Of a stretch of 5,656 nt of DNA, positions 1-5,656 are shown in pieces (within the stretch, counting starts at the first letter, position 1; every line of letters begins with the position of its first letter). Source of the DNA: Pseudomonadota bacterium (lineage in GTDB: Bacteria > Pseudomonadota > Alphaproteobacteria > Rhizobiales > Rhizobiaceae); contig JAEZXF010000006.1 in NCBI GenBank assembly GCA_023419995.1, positions 1-5,656 of the forward strand. Direction: 5' to 3'. The translations under genes were made by a program, and so were the position numbers. The notes below the pieces were generated by a model. The model had not been told where the DNA came from, did no database searches, and saw only the letters and a list, made by a program, of their open reading frames with translations.

Positions 1-497
1 GGGTTGCGCACCGCGAAATAGGCGCAGACGGCAAAGCCGGACACGCCGGGCGCGAGCGCCGGCAGGGCATCCTCGAGCGGCGCGAGGTCGAGGACGGCGG
101 CGTTGCCGTGGACGTCGTGCCCGCCGGGCAGGAAGACGACCGGGTCGCCGCCGAGCGCGGCGCGCAGGCCGTCGCGGTTGAGGTCGGCGTCGGAGAAGCC
201 GATCATGACCAGGCAGACGCGGCCGCCCTGGCCCTCGACCAGCGCGTTGGTGGCGAGCGTGGTCGACATCGACGCCAGCACCACCGAGGAGGGATCCGCC
301 TTCGCCGCCTCCAGCACGGCGCCGGCCGCGCCGGCGATGCCGACGGCGAGGTCGTGCCGCGTGGTCAGCGCCTTGGCCTTGGCGACCACCTCGCCCCGCG
401 GGCCCCGCTCAGGCGCCCACAGCACCGCGTCGGTGTAGGTGCCGCCGGTGTCGATGCCCAGGAAGAGGCCGGAATGCGGTGCGGGGGAAGGGGCCAT
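1..497 (-). CDS. Hydantoinase/oxoprolinase family protein (HyuA-type), N-terminal part only
   Basis: The minus-strand frame from the ATG at 497 runs open to the window edge, giving 165 codons of a protein whose family is usually about 650-700 residues, so the C-terminal three quarters lie outside. The N-terminus carries GIDTGGTYTDAV (residues 14-25), the phosphate-binding loop of the ASKHA-fold hydantoinase A N-terminal domain, and STTLATNALVEG (78-89), a second hallmark of the family. Members are cytoplasmic ATP-dependent enzymes opening hydantoin or 5-oxoproline rings, or related carboxylase subunits; the substrate cannot be read from this fragment. The start is uncertain: ATG 497 has GGAGG only one base upstream, which is too close, while in-frame ATGs at 527 and 533 lack a clear ribosome site; an in-frame TGA lies just above 533. 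The gene is divergent from miaB and functionally unrelated to it. Confidence 0.88.
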   Translation of the reverse strand, partial: MAPSPAPHSGLFLGIDTGGTYTDAVLWAPERGPRGEVVAKAKALTTRHDLAVGIAGAAGAVLEAAKADPSSVVLASMSTTLATNALVEGQGGRVCLVMIGFSDADLNRDGLRAALGGDPVVFLPGGHDVHGNAAVLDLAPLEDALPALAPGVSGFAVCAYFAVRN

Positions 498-581
498 GCC
501 TCCGGCTTTAGCCGATCGCGCGGGCATAAGCATCTGTCATTTGCTGCCGAAAAACGCTAGAGGAGCGGCCAGAGGACCGAG

Positions 582-1982
582 ATGGAACTGAACGACACGA
601 TCGCCCGCGACGAGACGGCGGCAACGACGGCCGCCCCTGCCCAGCCGAAGAAGGTCTTCGTCAAGACCTACGGCTGCCAGATGAACGTCTACGATTCCCA
701 GCGCATGGCCGATGCGCTGGCCGCGGAAGGCTATCGCCCGACCGAGGCGATCGAGGACGCCGACCTCGTGCTCCTCAACACCTGCCACATCCGCGAGAAG
801 GCGGCCGAGAAGGTCTATTCGGAGCTCGGCCGCATCCGCAAGCTCAAGGCCGAGCGCGGTGCGCAGGGCCGCGAGACCATCGTCGGCGTCGCCGGCTGCG
901 TCGCGCAGGCCGAGGGCGACGAGATCCTGCGCCGGGCGCCCGTGGTCGACCTGGTGATCGGCCCGCAGACCTACCACCGCCTGCCCGATGCCGTGAGGAA
1001 GGCGCGCGCCGGCGAGAAGGTTGTCGAGACCGAGTACGCCATCGAGGACAAGTTCGAGCGCCTGCCCGAGCTGCGCCGGGCGGCGGTCAGGAGCCGCGGC
1101 GTCACCGCCTTCCTCACCGTGCAGGAAGGCTGCGACAAGTTCTGCACCTTCTGCGTCGTGCCCTATACGCGCGGCTCGGAGACGTCGCGTCCGGTGGCGC
1201 AGATCGTCGCCGAGGCCGAGCGGCTGGCCGATGCCGGGGTGCGCGAGGTGACGCTGCTCGGCCAGAACGTCAACGCCTGGCACGGCGAGGGCCCCGACGG
1301 CGCCGAATGGGGCCTGGGCAGGCTGCTGTTCCGGCTGGCCGAGATCCCCGGGCTCGACCGCCTGCGCTACACGACCAGCCACCCGCGCGACATGGACGAC
1401 GAGCTGATCGCCGCCCATCGCGACCTCGACGCGCTGATGCCCTACCTGCACCTGCCGGTGCAGTCGGGCGCGGACCGCATCCTGAAGGCGATGAACCGCC
1501 GCCACACCGCCGACGACTATCTGCGGCTGATCGACCGCATCCGCGCGGCAAGGCCCGACATCGCCATGTCGGGCGACTTCATCGTCGGCTTCCCCGGCGA
1601 GACCGACGAGGATTTCGAGGCGACGATGCGCATCGTCCGCGAGGTCGCCTATGCCCAGGCGTTCTCGTTCAAATATTCGCCGCGGCCGGGAACGCCGGGG
1701 GCCGATCTGCCGTTGCAGGTCGAGGAGACGGTGAAGGACGAGAGGCTGCAGCGGCTGCAGGCGCTGCTGGGCCGGCAGCAGGCGGAATTTGCCGCCAGCC
1801 GGGTCGGCCTGAGGATGGACGTGCTGATCGAGAAGCCCGGCCGGCAGCCCGGCCAGATCGTCGGCCGCTCGCCCTGGCTCCAGCCGGTAATCGTTGATGA
1901 AAAGGCCGGCGAAATCGGCGACATTATCAATGTGCGAATCATGAAGGCCGGTCCCAACAGCCTCTTCTCCGAGCCGGCATGA
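582..1982 (+). CDS. miaB: tRNA-2-methylthio-N6-dimethylallyladenosine37 synthase MiaB
   Basis: This 466-residue protein is a radical-SAM methylthiotransferase that adds a methylthio group at C2 of i6A37 in tRNAs reading UNN codons. Residues 24-140 form the N-terminal methylthiotransferase domain; C32 (TYGCQMN), C68 (NTCHIRE) and C106 (VAGCVAQ) should bind the auxiliary 4Fe-4S cluster. The radical-SAM triad is C184, C188 and C191 in [16 protein letters not shown] (290-296) and the [11 protein letters not shown] stretch (331-341) match the family, and residues from about 400 on form the TRAM RNA-binding domain. Length is normal. The motif NTCHIREKA favours MiaB over the sister enzymes RimO and MtaB. 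The ATG at 582 is preceded by GAGGA at 572-576, five bases away; about 20 Ala/Thr-rich residues precede the domain. It is the first gene of the cluster. All six cysteines are present. Confidence 0.97.
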   Translation: MELNDTIARDETAATTAAPAQPKKVFVKTYGCQMNVYDSQRMADALAAEGYRPTEAIEDADLVLLNTCHIREKAAEKVYSELGRIRKLKAERGAQGRETIVGVAGCVAQAEGDEILRRAPVVDLVIGPQTYHRLPDAVRKARAGEKVVETEYAIEDKFERLPELRRAAVRSRGVTAFLTVQEGCDKFCTFCVVPYTRGSETSRPVAQIVAEAERLADAGVREVTLLGQNVNAWHGEGPDGAEWGLGRLLFRLAEIPGLDRLRYTTSHPRDMDDELIAAHRDLDALMPYLHLPVQSGADRILKAMNRRHTADDYLRLIDRIRAARPDIAMSGDFIVGFPGETDEDFEATMRIVREVAYAQAFSFKYSPRPGTPGADLPLQVEETVKDERLQRLQALLGRQQAEFAASRVGLRMDVLIEKPGRQPGQIVGRSPWLQPVIVDEKAGEIGDIINVRIMKAGPNSLFSEPA

Positions 1983-2000
1983 GCGGAGTGGAGCCCTGAA

Positions 2001-2006
2001 GAGGAG
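2001..2006 (+). promoter_or_regulatory. Strong Shine-Dalgarno supporting a TTG start
   Basis: GAGGAG lies six bases before the TTG at 2013. It is the best ribosome-binding match in the miaB-ybeZ gap. The next in-frame ATG (2061, codon 17) has no comparable site, so this sequence decides the start of the downstream gene. Confidence 0.75.
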
Positions 2007-2012
2007 AGACGC

Positions 2013-3053
2013 TTGAGCGCCACCACGGACCTGAAAGCCGCCCCCTCCGGGGCCTCGGACATGGCGCATATCGTCCTGACCTTCGACAACAACAAGCATG
2101 CGAGCGCCCTCTACGGCCAGTTCGACGAGAACCTCGCGCGCATCGAGCGCAAGCTCGGGGTCGACATCCGCTCCAAGGGAAACCAGCTCTCGATCAAGGG
2201 CGACCCGAGCGCGGCCGAGCAGGCGCGCCGCGCGCTCGACTATCTCTACGACCTGCTGCAGAAGGGTCACGACCTGTCGCAGTCCGAGGTCGACGGCGCC
2301 ATCCGCATGGCCGTGGCGGCCGACGACCAGCTGACCCTGCCGACCATGGAGCGCAAGGGAAAGGTGGCCGCCGCGCAGATCTCGACGCGCAAGCGCACCA
2401 TCTATGCCCGCTCGGCCAACCAGGACGCCTACATGCGCGCGCTGGAGCGCTCCGAGCTGGTCTTCGGCATCGGCCCGGCCGGCACCGGCAAGACCTACCT
2501 TGCCGTGGCGCATGCGGCGATGCTGCTCGAGCGCGGCATGGTCGAGCGTATCGTGCTGTCGCGCCCGGCCGTCGAGGCGGGCGAGCGGCTCGGCTTCCTG
2601 CCCGGCGACATGAAGGAGAAGGTCGACCCCTATCTGCGGCCGCTCTACGACGCGCTCTACGACATGATCCCGCCGGACAAGGTCGAGCGCGCCATCGCCG
2701 CCGAGGTGATCGAGATCGCGCCGCTCGCCTTCATGCGCGGGCGCACGCTGCGCAACGCCGCGATCATCCTCGACGAGGCGCAGAACACCACGCCGATGCA
2801 GATGAAGATGTTCCTCACCCGCCTCGGCGAGGGCGGGCGGATGATCGTCACCGGCGACCCGAGCCAGATCGACCTGCCGCCCAACACGCGCTCGGGCCTG
2901 GTCGAGGCGCTGCAGGTGCTCGACGGCGTGCCGGGCATCGTCACCGTGCGCTTCGGCGACGCCGATGTCGTCCGCCACCCGCTGGTCGCCGAGATCGTCA
3001 GGGCCTACGACCGCCATTCGGGCAATGCGCGCCGGGAAGGCGACGCGTCCTGA
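2013..3053 (+). CDS. ybeZ: PhoH-like NTPase YbeZ
   Basis: This 346-residue cytoplasmic P-loop protein belongs to the PhoH family, the partner of YbeY in RNA metabolism and rRNA processing. Residues 20-85 look like the KH-like N-terminal region found in this subfamily. The ATPase core follows: Walker A GPAGTGKT (154-161), the family signature RPAVEAGERLGFLPGD (184-199), Walker B IILDEAQN (251-258, with D254 and E255), and TGDPSQIDLP (280-289) as the sensor-type motif. Length is typical. TTG is chosen as start because GAGGAG sits six bases upstream; ATG 2061 (M17, just before AHIVLTF) is the alternative and would remove only a poorly conserved leader. The gene begins 30 bases after the miaB stop, in the same reading frame, and its TGA overlaps the ybeY ATG by one base. 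Often annotated simply as PhoH; no Pho box is visible. Confidence 0.95.
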   Translation: MSATTDLKAAPSGASDMAHIVLTFDNNKHASALYGQFDENLARIERKLGVDIRSKGNQLSIKGDPSAAEQARRALDYLYDLLQKGHDLSQSEVDGAIRMAVAADDQLTLPTMERKGKVAAAQISTRKRTIYARSANQDAYMRALERSELVFGIGPAGTGKTYLAVAHAAMLLERGMVERIVLSRPAVEAGERLGFLPGDMKEKVDPYLRPLYDALYDMIPPDKVERAIAAEVIEIAPLAFMRGRTLRNAAIILDEAQNTTPMQMKMFLTRLGEGGRMIVTGDPSQIDLPPNTRSGLVEALQVLDGVPGIVTVRFGDADVVRHPLVAEIVRAYDRHSGNARREGDAS

Positions 3054-3520
3054 TGGAGATCGACGTCGCCGTCGAGGCCGGCGGCTGGGCCGGCGAGGAA
3101 GTGTTGCGTGCCGTGGCGCGGGCCGCCGCCGGCGCCGTGTTCGCCGAGATCGGGCAGGAGGCGCCGGACGACGTCGAGCTCTCGCTCCTCTTCACCGACG
3201 ACGCGCATGTCCGGGTGCTGAACCGCGACTGGCGCGGCAAGGACAAGCCGACCAACGTGCTGTCCTTCCCCGCCTTCGAGGTGGCGCCGGGCGACCCGGT
3301 GCCGCCGATGCTGGGCGACATCGCGCTCGCCTTCGAGACGGTGCAGGCGGAGGCTGGGCTGGAACAGAAGCCCTTCGATCACCATCTGACTCACCTGATC
3401 GTGCACGGGCTGCTCCACCTTCTCGGCCACGACCACGAGGACGACGAGGAAGCGGAGGCCATGGAGGCGCTGGAACGCGCTGCCCTGGCGAGGCTTGCCA
3501 TTCCCGATCCGTACCGTTAA
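3053..3520 (+). CDS. ybeY: Endoribonuclease YbeY (rRNA maturation factor)
   Basis: This 155-residue protein is the metal-dependent RNase needed for 16S rRNA 3'-end maturation and late-stage 70S quality control in bacteria studied so far. The catalytic zinc motif H-x3-H-x5-H is intact in HGLLHLLGHDH as H118, H122 and H128. The other conserved block, RGKDKPTNVLSFP (61-73), is present with its arginine R61, followed by LGDI (87-90). The C-terminal tail after the zinc site is acidic and helical-looking. Length is normal for the family. The ATG overlaps the ybeZ stop as TGATG, which suggests translational coupling; GGGAAGG (3034-3040) is somewhat distant as a Shine-Dalgarno, consistent with reliance on re-initiation. 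Placement directly after ybeZ matches the known functional pairing. Confidence 0.96.
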   Translation: MEIDVAVEAGGWAGEEVLRAVARAAAGAVFAEIGQEAPDDVELSLLFTDDAHVRVLNRDWRGKDKPTNVLSFPAFEVAPGDPVPPMLGDIALAFETVQAEAGLEQKPFDHHLTHLIVHGLLHLLGHDHEDDEEAEAMEALERAALARLAIPDPYR

Positions 3521-3547
3521 CAGAAAGGGTTCAACGACCTGGAAGCG

Positions 3548-4645
3548 ATGAACGAGAACGCACAGACTGCCGCGCTTGCGGAGCAAGACGGCGAACAGGG
3601 CTCAGGCCAGTCGTCTGGCCAATCGGGCGAGCCCCAAAGTACGCCCGCCGGACGATCCGGCGCCCGTCCCACATTCTTCGATCGCCTCAGGGCGCGGCTG
3701 CGGCCGCGCAACGGCTCGTCGCTGCGCGAGGACCTGGCCGACGCGCTGTCGGACCAGACGGCGGAAACGCCCGAGTTCTCGGCCGGCGAGCGGGCGATGC
3801 TCAACAACATCCTGCGCCTGCGCGAGCTGCGCGTCGAGGACGTGATGGTGCCGCGCGCCGACATCGAGGCGGTCGAGCTTTCGACCAAGCTCGGCGACCT
3901 GCTGACGCTGTTCGAGGAGACCGGCCGCTCGCGCATGCCGGTCTACGACGAGTCGCTCGACGACCCGCGCGGCATGGTCCACATCCGCGACATCGTCGCC
4001 TACATCACCCGTGCCGCCAAGCAGAAGCGCGGCCGCGGCGCCAAGAAGCCGGCGCCCGGCGCCGGCCCGCTCGACCTCGCCAATGTCGACCTCGCCAAAT
4101 CCGTGGGCGAGCTGGGTGTGGTGCGGCCGATCCTGTTCGTGCCGCCGTCGATGCTCGCCTCCGACCTGATGGCGCGCATGCAGGCGGAGCGCCTGCAGAT
4201 GGCGCTGGTGATCGACGAGTATGGCGGCACCGACGGCCTCGTCTCGCTTGAGGACATCGTCGAGATGGTAGTCGGCGACATCGAGGACGAGCACGACGAC
4301 GACGAGGCGCTGATCACCCGCACGGGCGACGGCGTGTTCGTGGTCGACGCCAAGGCCGAGATCGAGGACGTCGCCGAGGCGATCGGCGAGGCCTTCGCCG
4401 CCGGCGAGCATGCCGAGGACGTCGACACGATCGGCGGCATGATCTTCAACACGCTTGGCCGCGTGCCGGCGCGGGGCGAGGTGGTGCAGGCCGTTCCCGG
4501 CTTCGAGTTCCACGTGCTCGACGCCGACCCCCGCCGGGTCAAGCGGGTGCGCATCGTCCAGGACAAGGCGGCGGAGCGCCGCCGCAGGACGCGCGGCGAG
4601 CCACCGGCCGGCACGGACGGATCCGCCGGCGACGCCGCCGCCTGA
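3548..4645 (+). CDS. corC: CorC/YbeX-type (TlyC-like) CBS-pair protein
   Basis: This 365-residue soluble protein has the YbeX/CorC layout without the DUF21 membrane domain of CorB-type transporters. Residues 1-40 are a Gln/Ser/Gly-rich, probably disordered leader. CBS motif 1 spans about 96-153 (VEDVMVPRADIEAV; GMVHIRDIV) and CBS motif 2 about 192-250, with the signature DEYGGTDGLVSLEDI (223-237). The CorC_HlyC domain follows (about 253-338, including VDTIGGMIF at 292-300), then a basic Arg-rich tail and an Ala/Gly-rich end. An Arg/Lys/Pro/Gly-rich insert (about 155-176) separates the CBS motifs. In E. coli the homologue is linked to Mg/Co efflux and ribosome metabolism; the name hemolysin is a historical label. 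The start is 27 bases after ybeY. GGAAG (3541-3545) is only two bases from the ATG, so initiation may be weak or coupled. E. coli YbeX is about 290 residues; the leader, insert and tail account for the extra length. Confidence 0.92.
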   Translation: MNENAQTAALAEQDGEQGSGQSSGQSGEPQSTPAGRSGARPTFFDRLRARLRPRNGSSLREDLADALSDQTAETPEFSAGERAMLNNILRLRELRVEDVMVPRADIEAVELSTKLGDLLTLFEETGRSRMPVYDESLDDPRGMVHIRDIVAYITRAAKQKRGRGAKKPAPGAGPLDLANVDLAKSVGELGVVRPILFVPPSMLASDLMARMQAERLQMALVIDEYGGTDGLVSLEDIVEMVVGDIEDEHDDDEALITRTGDGVFVVDAKAEIEDVAEAIGEAFAAGEHAEDVDTIGGMIFNTLGRVPARGEVVQAVPGFEFHVLDADPRRVKRVRIVQDKAAERRRRTRGEPPAGTDGSAGDAAA

Positions 4646-4662
4646 CGCGGCGCTGCGGCGTC
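4631..4662 (+). terminator. Possible hairpin at the end of corC
   Basis: GACGCCGC (4631-4638) is exactly complementary to GCGGCGTC (4655-4662), with a 16-base loop that includes the corC stop codon. A CTTCTCCC run follows rather than a true T tract. A competing pairing, CGCCGC (4633-4638) with GCGGCG (4647-4652), also exists. It could slow or end transcription, but in DNA this rich in GC a chance origin is possible. Confidence 0.3.
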
Positions 4663-4674
4663 CTTCTCCCGGTT

Positions 4675-4703
4675 GCTTCGGCATCCCGCGGGGGCGCCGA
4701 AGC
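4675..4703 (+). terminator. Strong intergenic hairpin after corC
   Basis: GCTTCGGC (4675-4682) and GCCGAAGC (4696-4703) form a perfect 8-bp stem. Past an A-C mismatch the stem continues with a T-G pair and CCC/GGG around a three-base loop. The nearest T run (TTTT, 4718-4721) starts 15 bases after the stem, so it is not a classical intrinsic terminator. It may act as a 3'-end stabiliser or a Rho-assisted terminator for the miaB-corC cluster. The structure is seen in the sequence; its function is inferred. Confidence 0.45.
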
Positions 4704-4724
4704 GGTCCGTCTCCGTGTTTTCAT

Positions 4725-4767
4725 GCAATCCCCGGCGGAAAGCCGCTCCGGGTCTTTCCCGAATTGC
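4725..4767. repeat. Nested inverted repeat in the corC-usp spacer
   Basis: GCAAT (4725-4729) and ATTGC (4763-4767) flank an inner hairpin: CCCGG (4731-4735) pairs with CCGGG (4748-4752), and CGG (4736-4738) with CCG (4743-4745), with a two-base bulge. TCTTT (4753-4757) follows the inner stem, so it could also work as a weak terminator on the plus strand. The arrangement recalls the small palindromic intergenic repeats common in rhizobial genomes, but only one copy is in this window, so repeat status is unproven. Confidence 0.35.
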
Positions 4768-4773
4768 TCTAGC

Positions 4774-4791
4774 TCAAGTCGCGCCGCTTGA
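4774..4791. promoter_or_regulatory. Small dyad TCAAG-N8-CTTGA upstream of usp
   Basis: TCAAG (4774-4778) and CTTGA (4787-4791) are perfect inverted half-sites 8 bases apart, overlapping the candidate -35 element. This could be an operator. It does not match the FNR/FixK consensus TTGAT-N4-ATCAA in spacing or orientation, so no regulator can be named, and five-base arms may arise by chance. Confidence 0.2.
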
Positions 4792-4819
4792 TTTCGTGCT
4801 GTCATGCTGGACAAATACT
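4788..4819 (+). promoter_or_regulatory. Candidate sigma70-type promoter for the usp gene
   Basis: TTGATT (4788-4793) resembles a -35 element. A17-base spacer leads to ACAAAT (4811-4816, three of six consensus bases), or a 20-base spacer to AATACT (4814-4819, four of six). A start of transcription just after this would leave a short leader before the ATG at 4846 and would exclude the upstream in-frame ATG at 4804. The matches are modest. Confidence 0.3.
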
Positions 4820-4833
4820 GTCTGTTTCAGCCG

Positions 4834-4839
4834 GGAGAG
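4834..4839 (+). promoter_or_regulatory. Shine-Dalgarno fixing the usp start
   Basis: GGAGAG lies six bases before the ATG at 4846. It favours that start over the in-frame ATG at 4804, which would add 14 residues not typical of the family and has no good ribosome site. Confidence 0.75.
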
Positions 4840-4845
4840 CATGCG

Positions 4846-5292
4846 ATGTACAAACATATCCTGATTGCCACCGACGGGTCCGAGCTCGCCGCCAAGGGCG
4901 TGGAGCACGGCATGGCGCTTGCCGGGCCGCTCGGCGCCAAGGTGACGGTGCTGACCGTGACCGAGCCGCTCGAGGCGCGCGCCGCGCAGGCGGCGATCGC
5001 GGCGGGCGTGCGCGACCCGGCTTCGCGCTACGACCAGGCGATCGACGAGACGATGAAGGAGCGCTTCGCCGAGATCGAGAAGCGCGCCGCCGCGCACGGC
5101 ATCAGCGTCGAGCTGGTCCACGAGATCGACGAGTATCCCGCCGAGGCCATCGTCCGTTCGGCGAAGCTTCTCGGCTGCGACCTGATCGTCATGTCCTCGC
5201 ACGGCCGCCGCGGCGCCAGGCGCCTCATCCTCGGCAGCCAGACCTCCGAGGTGGTGACGCACACCACCATCCCGGTGCTGGTCATCCGCTGA
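4846..5292 (+). CDS. Universal stress protein, UspA family
   Basis: From ATG 4846 the product is 148 residues, the normal size of a single-domain universal stress protein. It opens with MYKHILIATDGSELA, the usual first strand and ATP-binding aspartate (D10). It ends with HGRRGARRLILGSQTSEVV and TIPVLVIR, the usual C-terminal nucleotide loop and last strand. In the G-2x-G-9x-G-S/T motif the first glycine is serine (S117), while G120, G130 and S131 are kept, so ATP binding is plausible but not certain. Such cytoplasmic dimers accumulate during starvation, oxidative or low-oxygen stress; the specific role here is unknown. The start is set by GGAGAG six bases upstream. A 200-base spacer with hairpins separates it from corC, so it is probably its own transcription unit, closed by the hairpin at 5315-5347. 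Confidence 0.94.
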   Translation: MYKHILIATDGSELAAKGVEHGMALAGPLGAKVTVLTVTEPLEARAAQAAIAAGVRDPASRYDQAIDETMKERFAEIEKRAAAHGISVELVHEIDEYPAEAIVRSAKLLGCDLIVMSSHGRRGARRLILGSQTSEVVTHTTIPVLVIR

Positions 5293-5314
5293 GCGGCGAC
5301 AACGACGGGAACGA

Positions 5315-5347
5315 CGGAGCGGGGCCGGATCGTCCGGCCCCGCTCCG
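5315..5347. terminator. Perfect 15-bp hairpin between convergent genes
   Basis: The arms CGGAGCGGGGCCGGA (5315-5329) and TCCGGCCCCGCTCCG (5333-5347) are exactly complementary around the loop TCG. The hairpin lies 23 bases after the usp stop and 59 bases from the stop of the convergent minus-strand gene, the expected place for a bidirectional terminator. There is no T tract on either side (CGTGCTTCGG follows on plus), so termination may rest on stem strength or on Rho, or the stem may protect mRNA 3' ends. Confidence 0.75.
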
Positions 5348-5405
5348 CGTGCTTCGGTGGCTGCATGCGGCAGGACGCCGTCCTGGCGGCCTCCGTCCGG
5401 CGATC

Positions 5406-5656
5406 TCAATCCTTGTAGGTCTCGCCCGGATAGGCGCCCCAGATTTGCGTCTGGCTCAGCCAGCCGCGGTGGCCGTCGAACTCCATCTCGCACCACTGGC
5501 CGTTGCAGGCCTTGATCGTGCCGATCACGCCCGGCTCCAGCCGGGCGACGATGCGCGAGGTGGTGTCGGGCCCGGCGCGCAGCAGCAGCTCGGCCCCCTT
5601 GCCCTGCTGCCACGGCGCGGCGATGGCGGTGCGGCGGCCCGACAGCAGCGACTGGT
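5406..5656 (-). CDS. Bacterial SH3-like domain protein, C-terminal part only
   Basis: The minus-strand frame ending at TGA 5406-5408 gives the last 82 residues of a protein whose start lies beyond the right edge. It begins QSLLSGRRTA and continues through LLLRAGPDTTSRIVARLEPG, GTIKACNGQWCEMEF, GHRGWLSQTQIWGAYPGE. This is the layout of alphaproteobacterial proteins with two bacterial SH3-like modules (SH3_4 type): the first words are the end of module one and the rest is module two. Two cysteines (in KACNGQWCEM) could pair outside the cytoplasm. Such proteins usually have a signal peptide and are thought to act in the periplasm or envelope, possibly binding peptidoglycan; the signal region is not in view. 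It converges on usp, and the hairpin at 5315-5347 lies between them. The precise role is unknown. Confidence 0.87.
   Translation of the reverse strand, partial: QSLLSGRRTAIAAPWQQGKGAELLLRAGPDTTSRIVARLEPGVIGTIKACNGQWCEMEFDGHRGWLSQTQIWGAYPGETYKD

Noticed and set aside
503..514. CGGCT-TT-AGCCG palindrome in the miaB/HyuA spacer
   Set aside because: Five-base arms with a two-base centre are too short to call an operator in GC-rich DNA, and a hairpin with that loop is sterically poor.
108..560. Plus-strand open frames over the left-end gene
   Set aside because: They are antisense to the HyuA-type frame, which carries clear family motifs. Their products are Arg/Ala/Gly-rich with no motif.
537..3017. 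An 826-codon open frame on the minus strand, antisense to miaB and ybeZ
   Set aside because: The opposite strand encodes two complete, motif-rich proteins in the same stretch. The antisense product is a low-complexity mix rich in Arg, Asp, His, Leu, Val and Ala, typical of the complement of GC-rich codons, with no recognisable motif. Long stop-free antisense frames are expected in such DNA.
3605..3620. GGCCAG-TCGT-CTGGCC hairpin inside the corC leader
   Set aside because: It is a perfect 6-bp stem but lies within the Gln/Ser/Gly-rich coding leader and has no T tract or link to the start codon.
3602..4684. A 360-codon minus-strand frame opposite corC
   Set aside because: It mirrors the CBS and CorC_HlyC coding sequence and shows only His/Arg/Leu/Val/Asp-rich shadow composition.
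4804..4845. Upstream ATG at 4804 as the start of the stress protein
   Set aside because: It adds 14 residues absent from the usual family start, has no Shine-Dalgarno, and lies within or before the candidate promoter. ATG 4846 has GGAGAG six bases upstream.
4774..5613. A 279-codon minus-strand frame opposite usp and across the hairpin
   Set aside because: It runs through a strong hairpin and over two real genes. At the right end it is in a different frame from the SH3-like product.
1..5656. CRISPR arrays, tRNA or rRNA genes, insertion sequences, attachment sites
   Set aside because: No spaced direct repeats, cloverleaf-like or rRNA segments, or transposase motifs were seen on either strand.

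Overview
The window is GC-rich, densely coded chromosomal DNA with the look of an alphaproteobacterium, probably of the Hyphomicrobiales/Rhizobiales. This rests on the strong G/C third-position bias, the gene order miaB - phoH-like (ybeZ) - ybeY - corC/tlyC-like, and the type of SH3-like protein at the right end. The taxon is an inference; no rRNA or other marker is present to settle it.

Layout. Positions 1-497 (minus strand) hold the N-terminal 165 codons of a hydantoinase/oxoprolinase (HyuA-type) protein, cut by the window edge. It is divergent from a plus-strand cluster: miaB (582-1982), ybeZ/phoH-like (2013-3053, TTG start with a strong Shine-Dalgarno), ybeY (3053-3520, one-base TGATG overlap) and a corC/ybeX-like CBS protein (3548-4645). 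A 200-base intergenic stretch (4646-4845) follows, with several inverted repeats and a possible promoter. Next is a universal stress protein gene (4846-5292), then a perfect 15-bp hairpin (5315-5347). On the minus strand is the 3' end of an SH3-like domain protein (5406-5656), convergent with the stress gene.

How the genes fit together. The four-gene cluster is an RNA/translation-maintenance operon. MiaB modifies A37 of tRNAs reading UNN codons. YbeZ is a PhoH-type NTPase that works with YbeY. YbeY is a metal-dependent RNase for rRNA maturation and ribosome quality control. CorC/YbeX is a CBS-domain protein linked to Mg/Co homeostasis and ribosome function. Tight spacing and stop/start overlap point to co-transcription. 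The apolipoprotein N-acyltransferase gene (lnt) that often follows corC in proteobacteria is not next here; a separately promoted usp gene takes that place.

I found no strong sign of a previously undescribed system. The less ordinary points are the hairpin-rich corC-usp spacer (possibly a decayed dispersed repeat), the missing lnt, and an unusual basic insert between the two CBS motifs of the CorC-like protein.
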